Position numbers and translations under genes: made by a program
The notes under the pieces: model-generated
Database searches by the model: none
What the model saw: only the letters and a program-made list of their open reading frames with translations
Told to the model about the DNA's origin: nothing
Shown here: positions 27,274 through 35,315 of the stretch, in pieces
How the letters are laid out: every line of letters begins with the position of its first letter
Numbering within the stretch: the stretch's first letter is position 1
Assembly (NCBI GenBank): GCA_963740765.1
Contig: CAVUFN010000008.1
Coordinates: 124,001-188,000, forward strand
From: DATLGB01 sp963740765
GTDB lineage: Bacteria; Actinomycetota; Thermoleophilia; Solirubrobacterales; Solirubrobacteraceae
Direction of reading: 5' to 3'
Length of the DNA stretch: 64,000 bases

Positions 27274-29132
27274 ACCGCGTCCTCGTCGCCAACCGGGGGG
27301 AGATCGCGCGCCGCATCTTCTCCACCTGCCGCCGGCTCGGGATCTCCACCGCCGCGGTCTTCACCGACCCGGACGCGGACGCGCCCTTCGCCCGCGAGGC
27401 CGACGTCGCCGTCGCGCTCGGCGCCGACCCGCGCGGCTACCTCGACGTCGACGCGATCGTCGAGGCGGCGCGGAAGGCGAACGCCGACGCGGTCCACCCG
27501 GGGTACGGCTTCCTGGCCGAGAACGCCGGCTTCGCGCGCGCGGTGATCGACGCGGGCCTCGTCTGGATCGGCCCGACGCCGGAGGCGATCGCGGCGATGG
27601 GCTCGAAGACCGAGGCCCGCGCCCGCATGGAGAAGGCCGGCGTGCCGATCCTCCCCGAGGGCCGCGACGCCGGCTTCCCGCTGCTGGTCAAGGCGAGCGC
27701 AGGCGGCGGTGGCAAGGGCATGCGGCTGGTCGAGGACGAGTCGGAGCTCGATGCGGCGATCGCCGCGGCGCAGCGCGAGGCGGCGAGCGCGTTCGGCGAC
27801 GACACGGTCTTCCTCGAGCGCTATCTGCCGCGCGCCCGCCACGTCGAGATCCAGATCGTGGGGGACACGCACGGCCGCGTCGTCGCCTTCCACGAGCGCG
27901 ACTGCTCCGTTCAGCGCCGCCACCAGAAGGTCATCGAGGAGGCGCCGTCACCGGCGGTCGATCGCGACCTCCGCGCGCGCATGGGCGCGGCGGCGATCGC
28001 GGCGGGGGAGGCGGTCGGCTACGTCGGCGCCGGGACCGTGGAATTCCTGCTCGACGGCCACGACTTCTACTTCCTCGAGGTCAACACCCGGCTGCAGGTC
28101 GAGCACCCGGTCACCGAGCTGGTCACGGGCGTCGACCTCGTCGAGCTGCAGCTCGCGATCGCGCAGGGCGGGCACGTCCCCGACCCGCCCCCGATCACCG
28201 GCCATGCGATCGAGGCGCGTCTGTACGCCGAGGATCCGGCGAACGACTTCCTGCCGGTGACGGGGACGCTGACGCGCTTCGAGGTCCCGGACGGCGTGCG
28301 GGTCGACACCGGTGTGGAGAGCGGCAGCGTCATCAGCCCCCACTACGACCCGATGATCGCCAAGGTGCTCGCGCACGGGCGCACGCGCGACGAGGCGGCC
28401 GCGCGGCTCGCCGACGCGCTCACCCGCGCCCGCCTGCACGGGATGACGACCAACCGCGACTTCCTCGTCAACGTCCTGCGCCACCCCGAGTTCCTGGCCG
28501 GCGAGGCGGACACGGGCTTCCTCGAGCGCCACGACTGCTCGGCGCCGCTTCCCGTCGACCGCGGTCACGCCGCGGTGGCGCACGCGCTGGCCGGGCAGGC
28601 GGCGCGCCGGGCGGACGCGCGTGTCCTCGGCTCGCTGCCCAGCGGCTGGCGCAACAACCCCGCACACCTCCAGACCGTCGCGTACGACGGGGTCACGGTC
28701 GGCTATCGCTTCGACCGTCACGGGCGTCTCGACGTCGTCGAGGTCGGCGGCGAGCCGCTCGACGCGCGCCTGCACCGCTGCACGCCGACGGAGGTCGACC
28801 TCGAGGTCGGGGGCCGCAGGCGGACCTACCACGTCGACGGCGATTACGTGAACACCGCCGACGGGCAGGTCCACCTCCATGAGCAACCCCGCTTCACCGA
28901 TCCGGCCACCGTGCTCGCGACCGGGAGCCTCATCAGCCCCATGCCGGGCACCGTCCTGCGCGTCAGCGTCGCGCAGGGCGACGCGGTCACCGAGCGCCAG
29001 CCGCTGCTCGTGCTCGAGGCGATGAAGATGGAACACGAGATCGTCGCGCCCGCGGCCGGCACCGTCACCGCGCTCAACGTCGCCGCCGGCGCGCAGGTGC
29101 AAGCCGGCGCGATCCTCGCGGTGATCGAGTGA
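27270..29132 (+). CDS. Acyl-CoA carboxylase alpha subunit: biotin carboxylase plus BCCP
   Basis: A 620-residue ATP-dependent biotin carboxylase with C-terminal carrier. ATP-grasp signatures are visible (VKASAGGGGKGMRLV, ERDCSVQRRHQKVIEEAPSP, EVNTRLQVEHPVTE), followed by a short linker domain and the biotinyl domain with LEAMKMEHEI, whose second-last-block Lys is the biotin site. It forms the holoenzyme with the preceding beta subunit. The GTG start overlaps the upstream TGA by 4 nt, and its own stop overlaps the next GTG, so stoichiometric coupled translation is likely. Confidence 0.93.
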
Positions 29133-29809
29133 CCCGTCTCGGGCTGCCCGACGGCATCCGCGCCTGCCTGTTCGACATGGACGGCGTCCTCACCAAGACG
29201 GCCACCGTGCACTTCAAGGCCTGGAAGCAGATGTTCGAGGACGAGGGCTACGGCCCGTTCACCCAGGACGACTACAACGAGCACGTCGACGGGCTGCCGC
29301 GCGAGGAGGGCATCCGGACGTTCCTGAAGGCCCGTGGCCAGGACGCCGACGACGCCGAGGTCGACCGGCTCGCCGAGGCGAAGCAGGAGATCGTCGAGGA
29401 GGTGCTCGACCGCGACGGCGTCGAGGTCTACGACGGCTCCGTGCGCTACGTCGACGCCGCGCGCGAAGCAGGCCTGCGCCTCGCCGTCGTCTCCTCGAGC
29501 GCGAACACGCGCAAGGTGCTCGAGGCGGCGAAGCTGCTGGACCGCTTCGAGACGATCGTCGACGGCAACACGATCAAGGAGTGCGGCCTCAACGGCAAAC
29601 CCGCGCCGGACACGTTCGTGCACGCGGCGGAGAAGCTCGGCTGCTCGGCGAAGGAGGCGGTCGTCTTCGAGGACGCGACCTCCGGCGTTCAGGCCGGGCG
29701 GGACGGGGACTTCGGCTGTGTGATCGGCGTCGACCGGGTCGGGCACGCCGACGACCTGCGCGAGCACGGCGCCCGCGTCGTCGTGCAGGATCTCGACGAG
29801 CTCCTATGA
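29129..29809 (+). CDS. pgmB: HAD-superfamily beta-phosphoglucomutase
   Basis: A 226-residue HAD phosphomutase. Motif I FDMDGVLTKTATVH includes the catalytic Asp pair, motif II is VVSSSANTRKVL, motif III is NGKPAPDTFVHAAEKLG, and motif IV is VFEDATSGVQAG. Beta-phosphoglucomutase interconverts beta-glucose-1-phosphate and glucose-6-phosphate. It directly precedes a GH65 phosphorylase with an ATGA overlap, the standard partnership in which the phosphorylase releases beta-glucose-1-phosphate. The GTG start overlaps the carboxylase stop. Confidence 0.9.
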   Translation: MTRLGLPDGIRACLFDMDGVLTKTATVHFKAWKQMFEDEGYGPFTQDDYNEHVDGLPREEGIRTFLKARGQDADDAEVDRLAEAKQEIVEEVLDRDGVEVYDGSVRYVDAAREAGLRLAVVSSSANTRKVLEAAKLLDRFETIVDGNTIKECGLNGKPAPDTFVHAAEKLGCSAKEAVVFEDATSGVQAGRDGDFGCVIGVDRVGHADDLREHGARVVVQDLDELL

Positions 29810-32070
29810 CCTGGGAGCTGCGCGAGGACTCGCTCGACCTCGGGCGCCTCGCCGCGCAGGAGTCGCTGTTCACGCTCGCCAACGGGCACGTCGGCGTGCG
29901 CGGGACCCTCGAGGAAGGCGAACCGGTCGGGCTCAGCGGCACCTACCTGGCCGGGTTCCACGAGACGCGGCCGCTGCCCTACGCCGAGTCGGCCTACGGC
30001 AATCCGGAGGAGAGCGAGGTCGTCATCGGCGTCCACGACGGGACCCTGGTGCGCCTGCTCGTCGACGACGAGCTGTTCGACGTCCGCTACGGCGAGCTGC
30101 TCGCCCACGAACGCGTGCTGGACATGCGCGCCGGGACGCTCACCCGCAGCGCCCACTGGCGCTCACCGGCCGGCCGCGAGGTCAAGGTCCGCTCGACGCG
30201 CCTGGTGTCCTTCACCCAGCGCGCCATCCTGGCGATCGCGTACGAGGTCGAGGCGGTCGGGGCAGACACGCGCGTGGTCCTGCAGTCGGAGCTCTCGGCC
30301 GAGCCCGACACCACGCACATGCAGTCGGACGACCCTCGCGCAGCGGCCAAGCTGGAGGACCCGCTCGTCGGCGAGGAGCAGCATGGCGACGAGGCGATGG
30401 TCCTGCTCGTGCACCGCGCGCGGCGCTCGGGCCTGCGCGTCGCCGCGGCGATGGACCACGAGAGCGACGGCGAAGCGGACGTCAGCGAGGACGTCGGCCG
30501 GTTGATCATCGCCGAGGCCCTCGAGGCCGGCAAGACGCTGCGGCTGGTCAAGTACGTCGCGTACGCATGGTCGGGCCGGCGCTCGTCCGCATCCCTGCGC
30601 GCGCAGGTGCGCGGGTCATTGGCGGAGGCGCGGAACTCGGGCTGGGAGGGCCTGCTCCGGCAGCAGCGCGACTACCTCGACGACTTCTGGGCGCGCGCCG
30701 ACGTCGAGGTCGATGGCGACGACGAGCTGCAGCTCGCGGTCCGCTTCGGCCTGTTCGGCGTCCTGCAGGCGAGCGCCCGGGCGGAGCGGCGCGCGATCGG
30801 CGCCAAGGGGCTGACCGGGACGGGCTACGACGGACATGCCTTCTGGGACACGGAGGCCTACGTGCTCCCCGTGCTCACCTACACGGTCCCCGAGGCCGCG
30901 GCGGACGCGCTGCGCTGGCGCGTCTCCACGTTGGACGACGCGCGCGACCGCGCGGAGACCTTGACGCTGGCGGGCGCCGCGTTCCCATGGCGGACGATCG
31001 CCGGCCGCGAGTGCTCGGGCTACTGGCCGGCGGGGACGGCCGCGTTCCACGTCAACGCTGCGATCGCGGGCTCCGCGGTGCGTCTGTGGCGAGTGACGGC
31101 GGACGAGCAGTTGCGCGACGAGGTCGTCCGCCCGATCCTGACCGAGACGGCGCGGCTGTGGATGGCGCTCGGCCACCACGACGAGGAGGGGGACTTCCAC
31201 ATCCCCGGCGTGACGGGGCCCGACGAGTACTCGGCGCTGGCCGACGACAACGTCTACACGAACCTGATGGCGGCGGCCAACCTGCGCGACGCGGCCGAGC
31301 TGGGGTGCGGTGGGGCGGACGAGCGGGCCGCCTGGGCGGCGGCCGCCGACGCGATGGCCGTCCCGTTCTCGCGCGGCGCCGGTGTCCACGCCCAGGCGGC
31401 CGGCTTTCTCGCCCACGACGTGTGGGACTTCGACGGGACGGACGCCGACCAGTACCCGCTGCTGCTGCACTTCCCGTACTTCGACCTGTACCGCAAGCAG
31501 GTCATCAAGCAGTCCGACCTGGTCATGGCGCTGTGGACCTGCGGCGATCGCTTCACGGACGAGGAGAAGGCCCGCGCGTTCGCCTACTACGAGCCGCTCA
31601 CCGTCCGGGACTCGTCGCTGAGCGCCTGCGTCCAGGCGATCGTCGCCGCCGAGACCGGCCACCTCCAGCTCGCCTACGACTACCTCGGCGAGGCGGCGCT
31701 CGTCGACCTCCACGATCTCCACCACAACACCGACAACGGGCTCCACGGCGCGTCGCTGGCCGGCGCATGGCTGGCGCTCGTGGCGGGCTTCGGCGGCTTC
31801 CGCGACCACGACGGCGTCCTCTCGTTCCGCCCCCGCCGCGCGCCCGGCCTGCGGCGCCTGTGCTTCCGCCTGACGGTGCGCGGCCGCCTGCTCACGGTGA
31901 CGATCGAGGACGGCCGCGCGACCTACGCGGGCGAGGGGCTGGAGATCGTCCACGAAGGCGAGACGATCACGCTGGGCGCCGATCCCGTGACCCGCGAGCT
32001 CGCCCACTTCGAGGCGCCCGAGGCGGTGCACCAGCCGCGCCACCGCGCCCCGCGCAGGCGCCGTCCATGA
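29806..32070 (+). CDS. GH65 family disaccharide phosphorylase (trehalose/kojibiose/maltose type)
   Basis: A 754-residue inverting phosphorylase acting on an alpha-glucosyl disaccharide and phosphate to give beta-glucose-1-phosphate. The (alpha/alpha)6 catalytic domain shows FWDTEAYVLPVLTYT, the general-acid Glu region IPGVTGPDEYSALADDNVYTN, and the phosphate-site stretch QVIKQSDLVMALW. The N-terminal beta domain starts WELREDSLDLGRLAAQESLFTLANGHVGVRG, as in the family. Specificity among trehalose, kojibiose, nigerose and maltose cannot be read. It is paired with pgmB for glucose recovery. A short Arg-rich tail overlaps the decarboxylase start (ATGA). Confidence 0.88.
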   Translation: MTWELREDSLDLGRLAAQESLFTLANGHVGVRGTLEEGEPVGLSGTYLAGFHETRPLPYAESAYGNPEESEVVIGVHDGTLVRLLVDDELFDVRYGELLAHERVLDMRAGTLTRSAHWRSPAGREVKVRSTRLVSFTQRAILAIAYEVEAVGADTRVVLQSELSAEPDTTHMQSDDPRAAAKLEDPLVGEEQHGDEAMVLLVHRARRSGLRVAAAMDHESDGEADVSEDVGRLIIAEALEAGKTLRLVKYVAYAWSGRRSSASLRAQVRGSLAEARNSGWEGLLRQQRDYLDDFWARADVEVDGDDELQLAVRFGLFGVLQASARAERRAIGAKGLTGTGYDGHAFWDTEAYVLPVLTYTVPEAAADALRWRVSTLDDARDRAETLTLAGAAFPWRTIAGRECSGYWPAGTAAFHVNAAIAGSAVRLWRVTADEQLRDEVVRPILTETARLWMALGHHDEEGDFHIPGVTGPDEYSALADDNVYTNLMAAANLRDAAELGCGGADERAAWAAAADAMAVPFSRGAGVHAQAAGFLAHDVWDFDGTDADQYPLLLHFPYFDLYRKQVIKQSDLVMALWTCGDRFTDEEKARAFAYYEPLTVRDSSLSACVQAIVAAETGHLQLAYDYLGEAALVDLHDLHHNTDNGLHGASLAGAWLALVAGFGGFRDHDGVLSFRPRRAPGLRRLCFRLTVRGRLLTVTIEDGRATYAGEGLEIVHEGETITLGADPVTRELAHFEAPEAVHQPRHRAPRRRRP

Positions 32071-33437
32071 CCCACATGTCGCCGGAGGAGTTCCGCGAGC
32101 ACGGCCACGCGCTGGTCGACTGGCTGGCCGACTACATGGCGGGCGTGGGGGAGCGGGACGTGCTGCCGTCGGTCGCGCCGGGGGAGATCGCGGCGCGGCT
32201 GCCCGCCGCCGCGCCGGAGGAGGGCGAGCCGTTCGCGGCGATCATGCGCGACCTCGACGAGATCGTCATGCCCGGGATCACGCACTGGCAGCACCCGGGC
32301 TGGTTCGCGTACTTCCCGGCCAACACGTCGCCGCCGTCCGTGCTCGCCGAGCTGGCCAGCGCCGGGCTCGGGGTGCAGGGGATGTTGTGGGCGACCTCGC
32401 CGGCGTGCACGGAGATCGAGATCCGGGTCGTCGAGTGGATGGTCGACCTGCTCGGGCTGCCCGAGCACTTCAAGATGGGCGTCGGGCCGGGTGGCGGGTC
32501 GATCCAGATGAGTGCTTCGGATGCGACGCATCTGGTGCACGTGGTCGCGCGGCGGGAGTCGGGGTCGGTCGCCTATGCGTCCTCGCAGGCGCATTCGTCG
32601 GTTGCCCGGGGGGCGCGCGTCGCCGGCTACGAATCGGTTCGCTCCGTTCCGACGGACTCCCGGTTTGCGATGGATCCGTCGGCATTGAGGGAGATGGTTC
32701 AGGAGGACCTGCGGGATGGGCTGTCTCCGTGCATCGTCACGTCGGCGGTGGGAACGACGGGGACCGGGGCGGTCGATCCGCTTCCGGCCGTCTCCGACGT
32801 GGCGGAGGAGTTCGGCCTGTGGCACCACGTCGACGCCGCCTGGGCGGGGTCGGCGATGGTGCTGCCGGAGCAGCGCGTCCACCAGGCCGGGGTCGAGCGG
32901 GTCGACTCCTACACGGTCAACCCGCACAAGTGGCTGTTCACGAACTTCGACTGCAACCTGCTCTTCGTCCGCGACCGCGCGCCGTTGAACGATGCGCTCG
33001 ACGACACGCCGCCCTACCTGCGCAACGCCGCCTCCGACGCCGGTGACGTCGTCGACCTGCGCAACTGGCAGGTCCCGCTCGGCCGCCGCTTCCGCGCCCT
33101 CAAGCTCTGGTGGGTGCTGCGCTCCTACGGCGCCGCCGGCCTGCGCGCGGTCATCATCGAGCACATCCGCCTCGCGCACGAATTCGCCGACCGCGTCGAG
33201 GCTCATCCGGCGCTCGAGCTCGTCGCCCCGCCGTCCTTCGCGCTCGTCTCCTTCGCCTGCGCCGACGGCGACGAAGCCACGGACGCGCTCGCCGACGCCA
33301 TCAACGCCTCCGGCCACTCCACCGTCACCCCCTCGACCGTTGCCGGCCGCCGCTTCATCCGCGTCTCGATCGGCCAGACCCGCACGACCGCCGAGCACGT
33401 CGACCGGCTCTGGGACCTGATCGCCGAGCGCACTTAG
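32067..33437 (+). CDS. Pyridoxal-dependent aromatic amino acid decarboxylase family
   Basis: A 456-residue group II PLP decarboxylase. The PLP lysine is Lys288 in SYTVNPHKWLFTNFDCN, the PLP-stacking and substrate region is THWQHPGWFAYFPANTS, and the cofactor Asp lies in LWHHVDAAWAG. Family enzymes make tyramine, tryptamine or phenylethylamine from aromatic amino acids, or act as aldehyde synthases. It is last in the carboxylase/phosphorylase operon; a metabolic link is not obvious. Its last codons lie inside the palindrome at 33428-33463. Confidence 0.87.
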   Translation: MTHMSPEEFREHGHALVDWLADYMAGVGERDVLPSVAPGEIAARLPAAAPEEGEPFAAIMRDLDEIVMPGITHWQHPGWFAYFPANTSPPSVLAELASAGLGVQGMLWATSPACTEIEIRVVEWMVDLLGLPEHFKMGVGPGGGSIQMSASDATHLVHVVARRESGSVAYASSQAHSSVARGARVAGYESVRSVPTDSRFAMDPSALREMVQEDLRDGLSPCIVTSAVGTTGTGAVDPLPAVSDVAEEFGLWHHVDAAWAGSAMVLPEQRVHQAGVERVDSYTVNPHKWLFTNFDCNLLFVRDRAPLNDALDDTPPYLRNAASDAGDVVDLRNWQVPLGRRFRALKLWWVLRSYGAAGLRAVIIEHIRLAHEFADRVEAHPALELVAPPSFALVSFACADGDEATDALADAINASGHSTVTPSTVAGRRFIRVSIGQTRTTAEHVDRLWDLIAERT

Positions 33438-33463
33438 GGTCGCTATCACGACCCAAAGTGCGC
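33428..33463. terminator. 36-bp palindrome serving both convergent genes; left repeat of the DUF559 cassette
   Basis: Arms GCGCACTT / AAGTGCGC (33428-33435, 33456-33463) and GGGTCG / CGACCC (33437-33442, 33449-33454) flank the loop CTATCA; the only unpaired stem position is one A on each side. It contains the stop codons of both the decarboxylase (33435-33437) and the DUF559 gene (33446-33448), so it is placed to act as a bidirectional terminator. It is 26/36 identical, without gaps, to the palindrome at 34311-34346. Confidence 0.65.
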
Positions 33464-34329
33464 ACGCCGGCGCATGGCCGCCCGGATCTCCTGGGCGACG
33501 AGGTAGGGCGTGTGGACGACCTCGGCCCAGGTGAACCGCAGCAGCTCGTACCCCGCAGCCTTCAGTTCTCGCTCCTTCACCCGGTCGTCGCGGTGGTTTA
33601 CGACGTTGTCGTGCCATCCCCGGCTGTCGCACTCGACGACCAGGCCGAACTGCGGCCACGTGAAGTCGGCGCGGCGTCGACCGAGCCTCGTCTGCGGGTC
33701 GGGCAGCGGGAGCCGGTACTTCGTGCACATCGCGAGGAAGCGGGCCTCGAAGTCCTCTCGGTGAGGGCGAGGAGCGGGTCGTAGAGGCGGACGATCTTCC
33801 CCAGGCGCGGCTTGCCCGCGAGCTGCTGGAGGTCGACTTTGTGCAGGCGGCCCGCTTGACGAACGGCAGCATTGAGGAGGCGGTCTTCGATGCCGCGGAG
33901 GGAGAGGTCGGAGAGTGTGCGGAGGACCGTGGTGGTGTGGATGCCGCTGCGGACCTCGATGTCGTCCTCGGTGAGTGTGCCAGAGCGGTGCAGCTCGATG
34001 CCCGCAGCGCCGCGGCAACTCGAGGCACTGAGGGCGATGATCTGCGGACGGTGGGCGTCGTACTCGAGCAACTCCCAGCTCACCGCCGCGCTGACGAGGC
34101 CAAGCGCGCACCCGGGCGGTCCCGCGAGCACCGCAGCCGCCCAGACCCCCTCCTTATCGAGCTGTTCTCGTCCCACCGCATACACGCCGCGGTGAATTCG
34201 GAAGATGCGCTCCGTGGTGACGAGATGGCGCATCGCGGCCCGCGTGAAGCCGAGCGCGTAGAGATCGTGGGTGGTGACGAGGTGGTGGCGCGGCGCCGCG
34301 AACGCGGTGAGCGCAGAAAGGGTTGCCAT
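33446..34329 (-). pseudogene. AbiEi-like winged-helix / DUF559 nuclease-like protein, one frameshift
   Basis: The frame from ATG 34329 encodes about 190 residues of an AbiEi/type IV antitoxin-like N-terminus (HLVTTHDLYALGFTRAAMRHLV, RIFRIHRGVYAVG, LHRSGTLTEDDIEVRSGI, TTVLRTLSDLS). At about 33765 the DUF559 restriction-endonuclease-fold part continues in the next frame: EDFEARFLAMCTKYRLPLP, RRRADFTWPQFGLVVECDSRGWH and KAAGYELLRFTWAEVV. The span is 884 nt, one short of a multiple of three, so a single lost base (decay or sequencing error) explains it. Such genes are common single-gene accessory loci in actinobacteria with unproven function; the V-E-x-D-x-x-x-x-H region looks nuclease-like. Palindromes sit at both ends. 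Confidence 0.75.
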
Positions 34330-34348
34330 TACAACCCTTAGTGCTCAC
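34307..34348. promoter_or_regulatory. Palindrome centred on the DUF559 start codon; right repeat of the cassette
   Basis: Inner arms AAGGGTTG (34318-34325) / CAACCCTT (34332-34339) flank the loop CCATTA; outer arms are GTGAGC (34307-34312) / GCTCAC (34343-34348). The dyad centre falls at the ATG (34329-34327) of the DUF559 gene. This geometry suits an autoregulatory operator for the protein's own winged-helix domain, or an RNA hairpin occluding the start. The core 34311-34346 aligns with 33428-33463 at 26/36 positions. Confidence 0.6.
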
Positions 34349-34362
34349 GCCGCGAAAAGCTC

Positions 34363-34665
34363 TCAGACGACGCGGAGCAGCGCGGTCAGCGTGGCGGCGA
34401 CCACGACCCCGCCGATCATCGGCAGGCCGCGCCACATCGCCAGGCCGGCGACGGTGACGCCGGCGGTGTCCGGGCCGACGTGCCAGTGGTCGGACTCCGC
34501 CAGCGCGGACGTGACGACCAGCGCGGCGAGCAGGGATGGGGCCATCAGGACGATGACGGCGTTGAAGCGGGGCGGGAGCTCGCGGCCGCCCAGCGCGATC
34601 GGGCCGGCCGCCTTGATGATCGCGGTCACGATCGCGGAGCCGATGATCAGCCACCAGATGGTCAC
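34363..34665 (-). CDS. azlD: AzlD family branched-chain amino acid exporter subunit
   Basis: A 100-residue membrane protein with hydrophobic helices (TIWWLIIGSAIVTAIIK; FNAVIVLMAPSLLAALVVTSAL; GLAMWRGLPMIGGVVVAATLTALL), the size and pattern of AzlD. It works with AzlC as a two-component exporter of branched-chain amino acids or analogues. The GTG start at 34665 overlaps the azlC stop (GTGA), and the gene follows azlC directly, as is usual. Confidence 0.85.
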   Translation of the reverse strand: MTIWWLIIGSAIVTAIIKAAGPIALGGRELPPRFNAVIVLMAPSLLAALVVTSALAESDHWHVGPDTAGVTVAGLAMWRGLPMIGGVVVAATLTALLRVV

Positions 34666-35315
34666 GTGCGCAGGCCGACGAGGGCGGCGACGGCGGCCGC
34701 GAGGATCGGGACGCCGGCCGGGGTGATCGGGACGAGCGCGAGGGCGATCAGCGCGCCCGCCAGGGCGACGCCGCGCGCGCGCAGGTCCCTGAGCTCGGCG
34801 AGCAGCAACGCGAGGAAGAAGGTCGGGTAGATCGCGTCGAGCCCGAGCGTCTCGATGTCCAGGCCGGAGCCGATCAGCGCGCCGGCCACCGTCCCCAGCG
34901 ACCAGGTGACGTACTGCGGTGCGGTGCAGCCGAACAGCTGCCAGCGGTCGAACGACCCGTCGCCGCGAGAGGCCAGCGCCCAGGAGGCGTCGACGATCGG
35001 CTGGCCCTGCAGCGCCCGCCGGGCGGGACCGCCCGGCAGGGACGGCGCCAGCGCGATGCCCATGGCCAGGAAGCGCGAGTTCATCAGACCTGCCGCCGCG
35101 ATCGCCGCCGCCAGGCTCCCGCCGCCCGACAGGATCGAGACGGCGGTGAACTGCGCCGAGCCGGCGAACACGATCATCGACATCACGATCGCCTGCACCG
35201 CGGTGAAACCGGCCTGGCGGGCCAGCACGCCGAACGACAAGGACAGCACGAAGCCCGCGGCCGCGTAGGGGAGCCCGAGGCGCACGCCGCGCACGAACCG
35301 CTCCCGGCTAGACAT
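34662..35315 (-). CDS. azlC: AzlC family ABC-independent amino acid exporter large subunit
   Basis: A 217-residue inner-membrane protein. Family hallmarks are GLPYAAAGFVLSLSFGVLARQAGF, then FAGSAQFTAVSIL and GLMNSRFLAMGIALAPSL, followed by about five hydrophobic helices. It pairs with AzlD for export of leucine, valine or isoleucine. The ATG overlaps the kup stop by 8 nt, so it is co-expressed with the potassium transporter. Confidence 0.9.
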   Translation of the reverse strand: MSSRERFVRGVRLGLPYAAAGFVLSLSFGVLARQAGFTAVQAIVMSMIVFAGSAQFTAVSILSGGGSLAAAIAAAGLMNSRFLAMGIALAPSLPGGPARRALQGQPIVDASWALASRGDGSFDRWQLFGCTAPQYVTWSLGTVAGALIGSGLDIETLGLDAIYPTFFLALLLAELRDLRARGVALAGALIALALVPITPAGVPILAAAVAALVGLRT

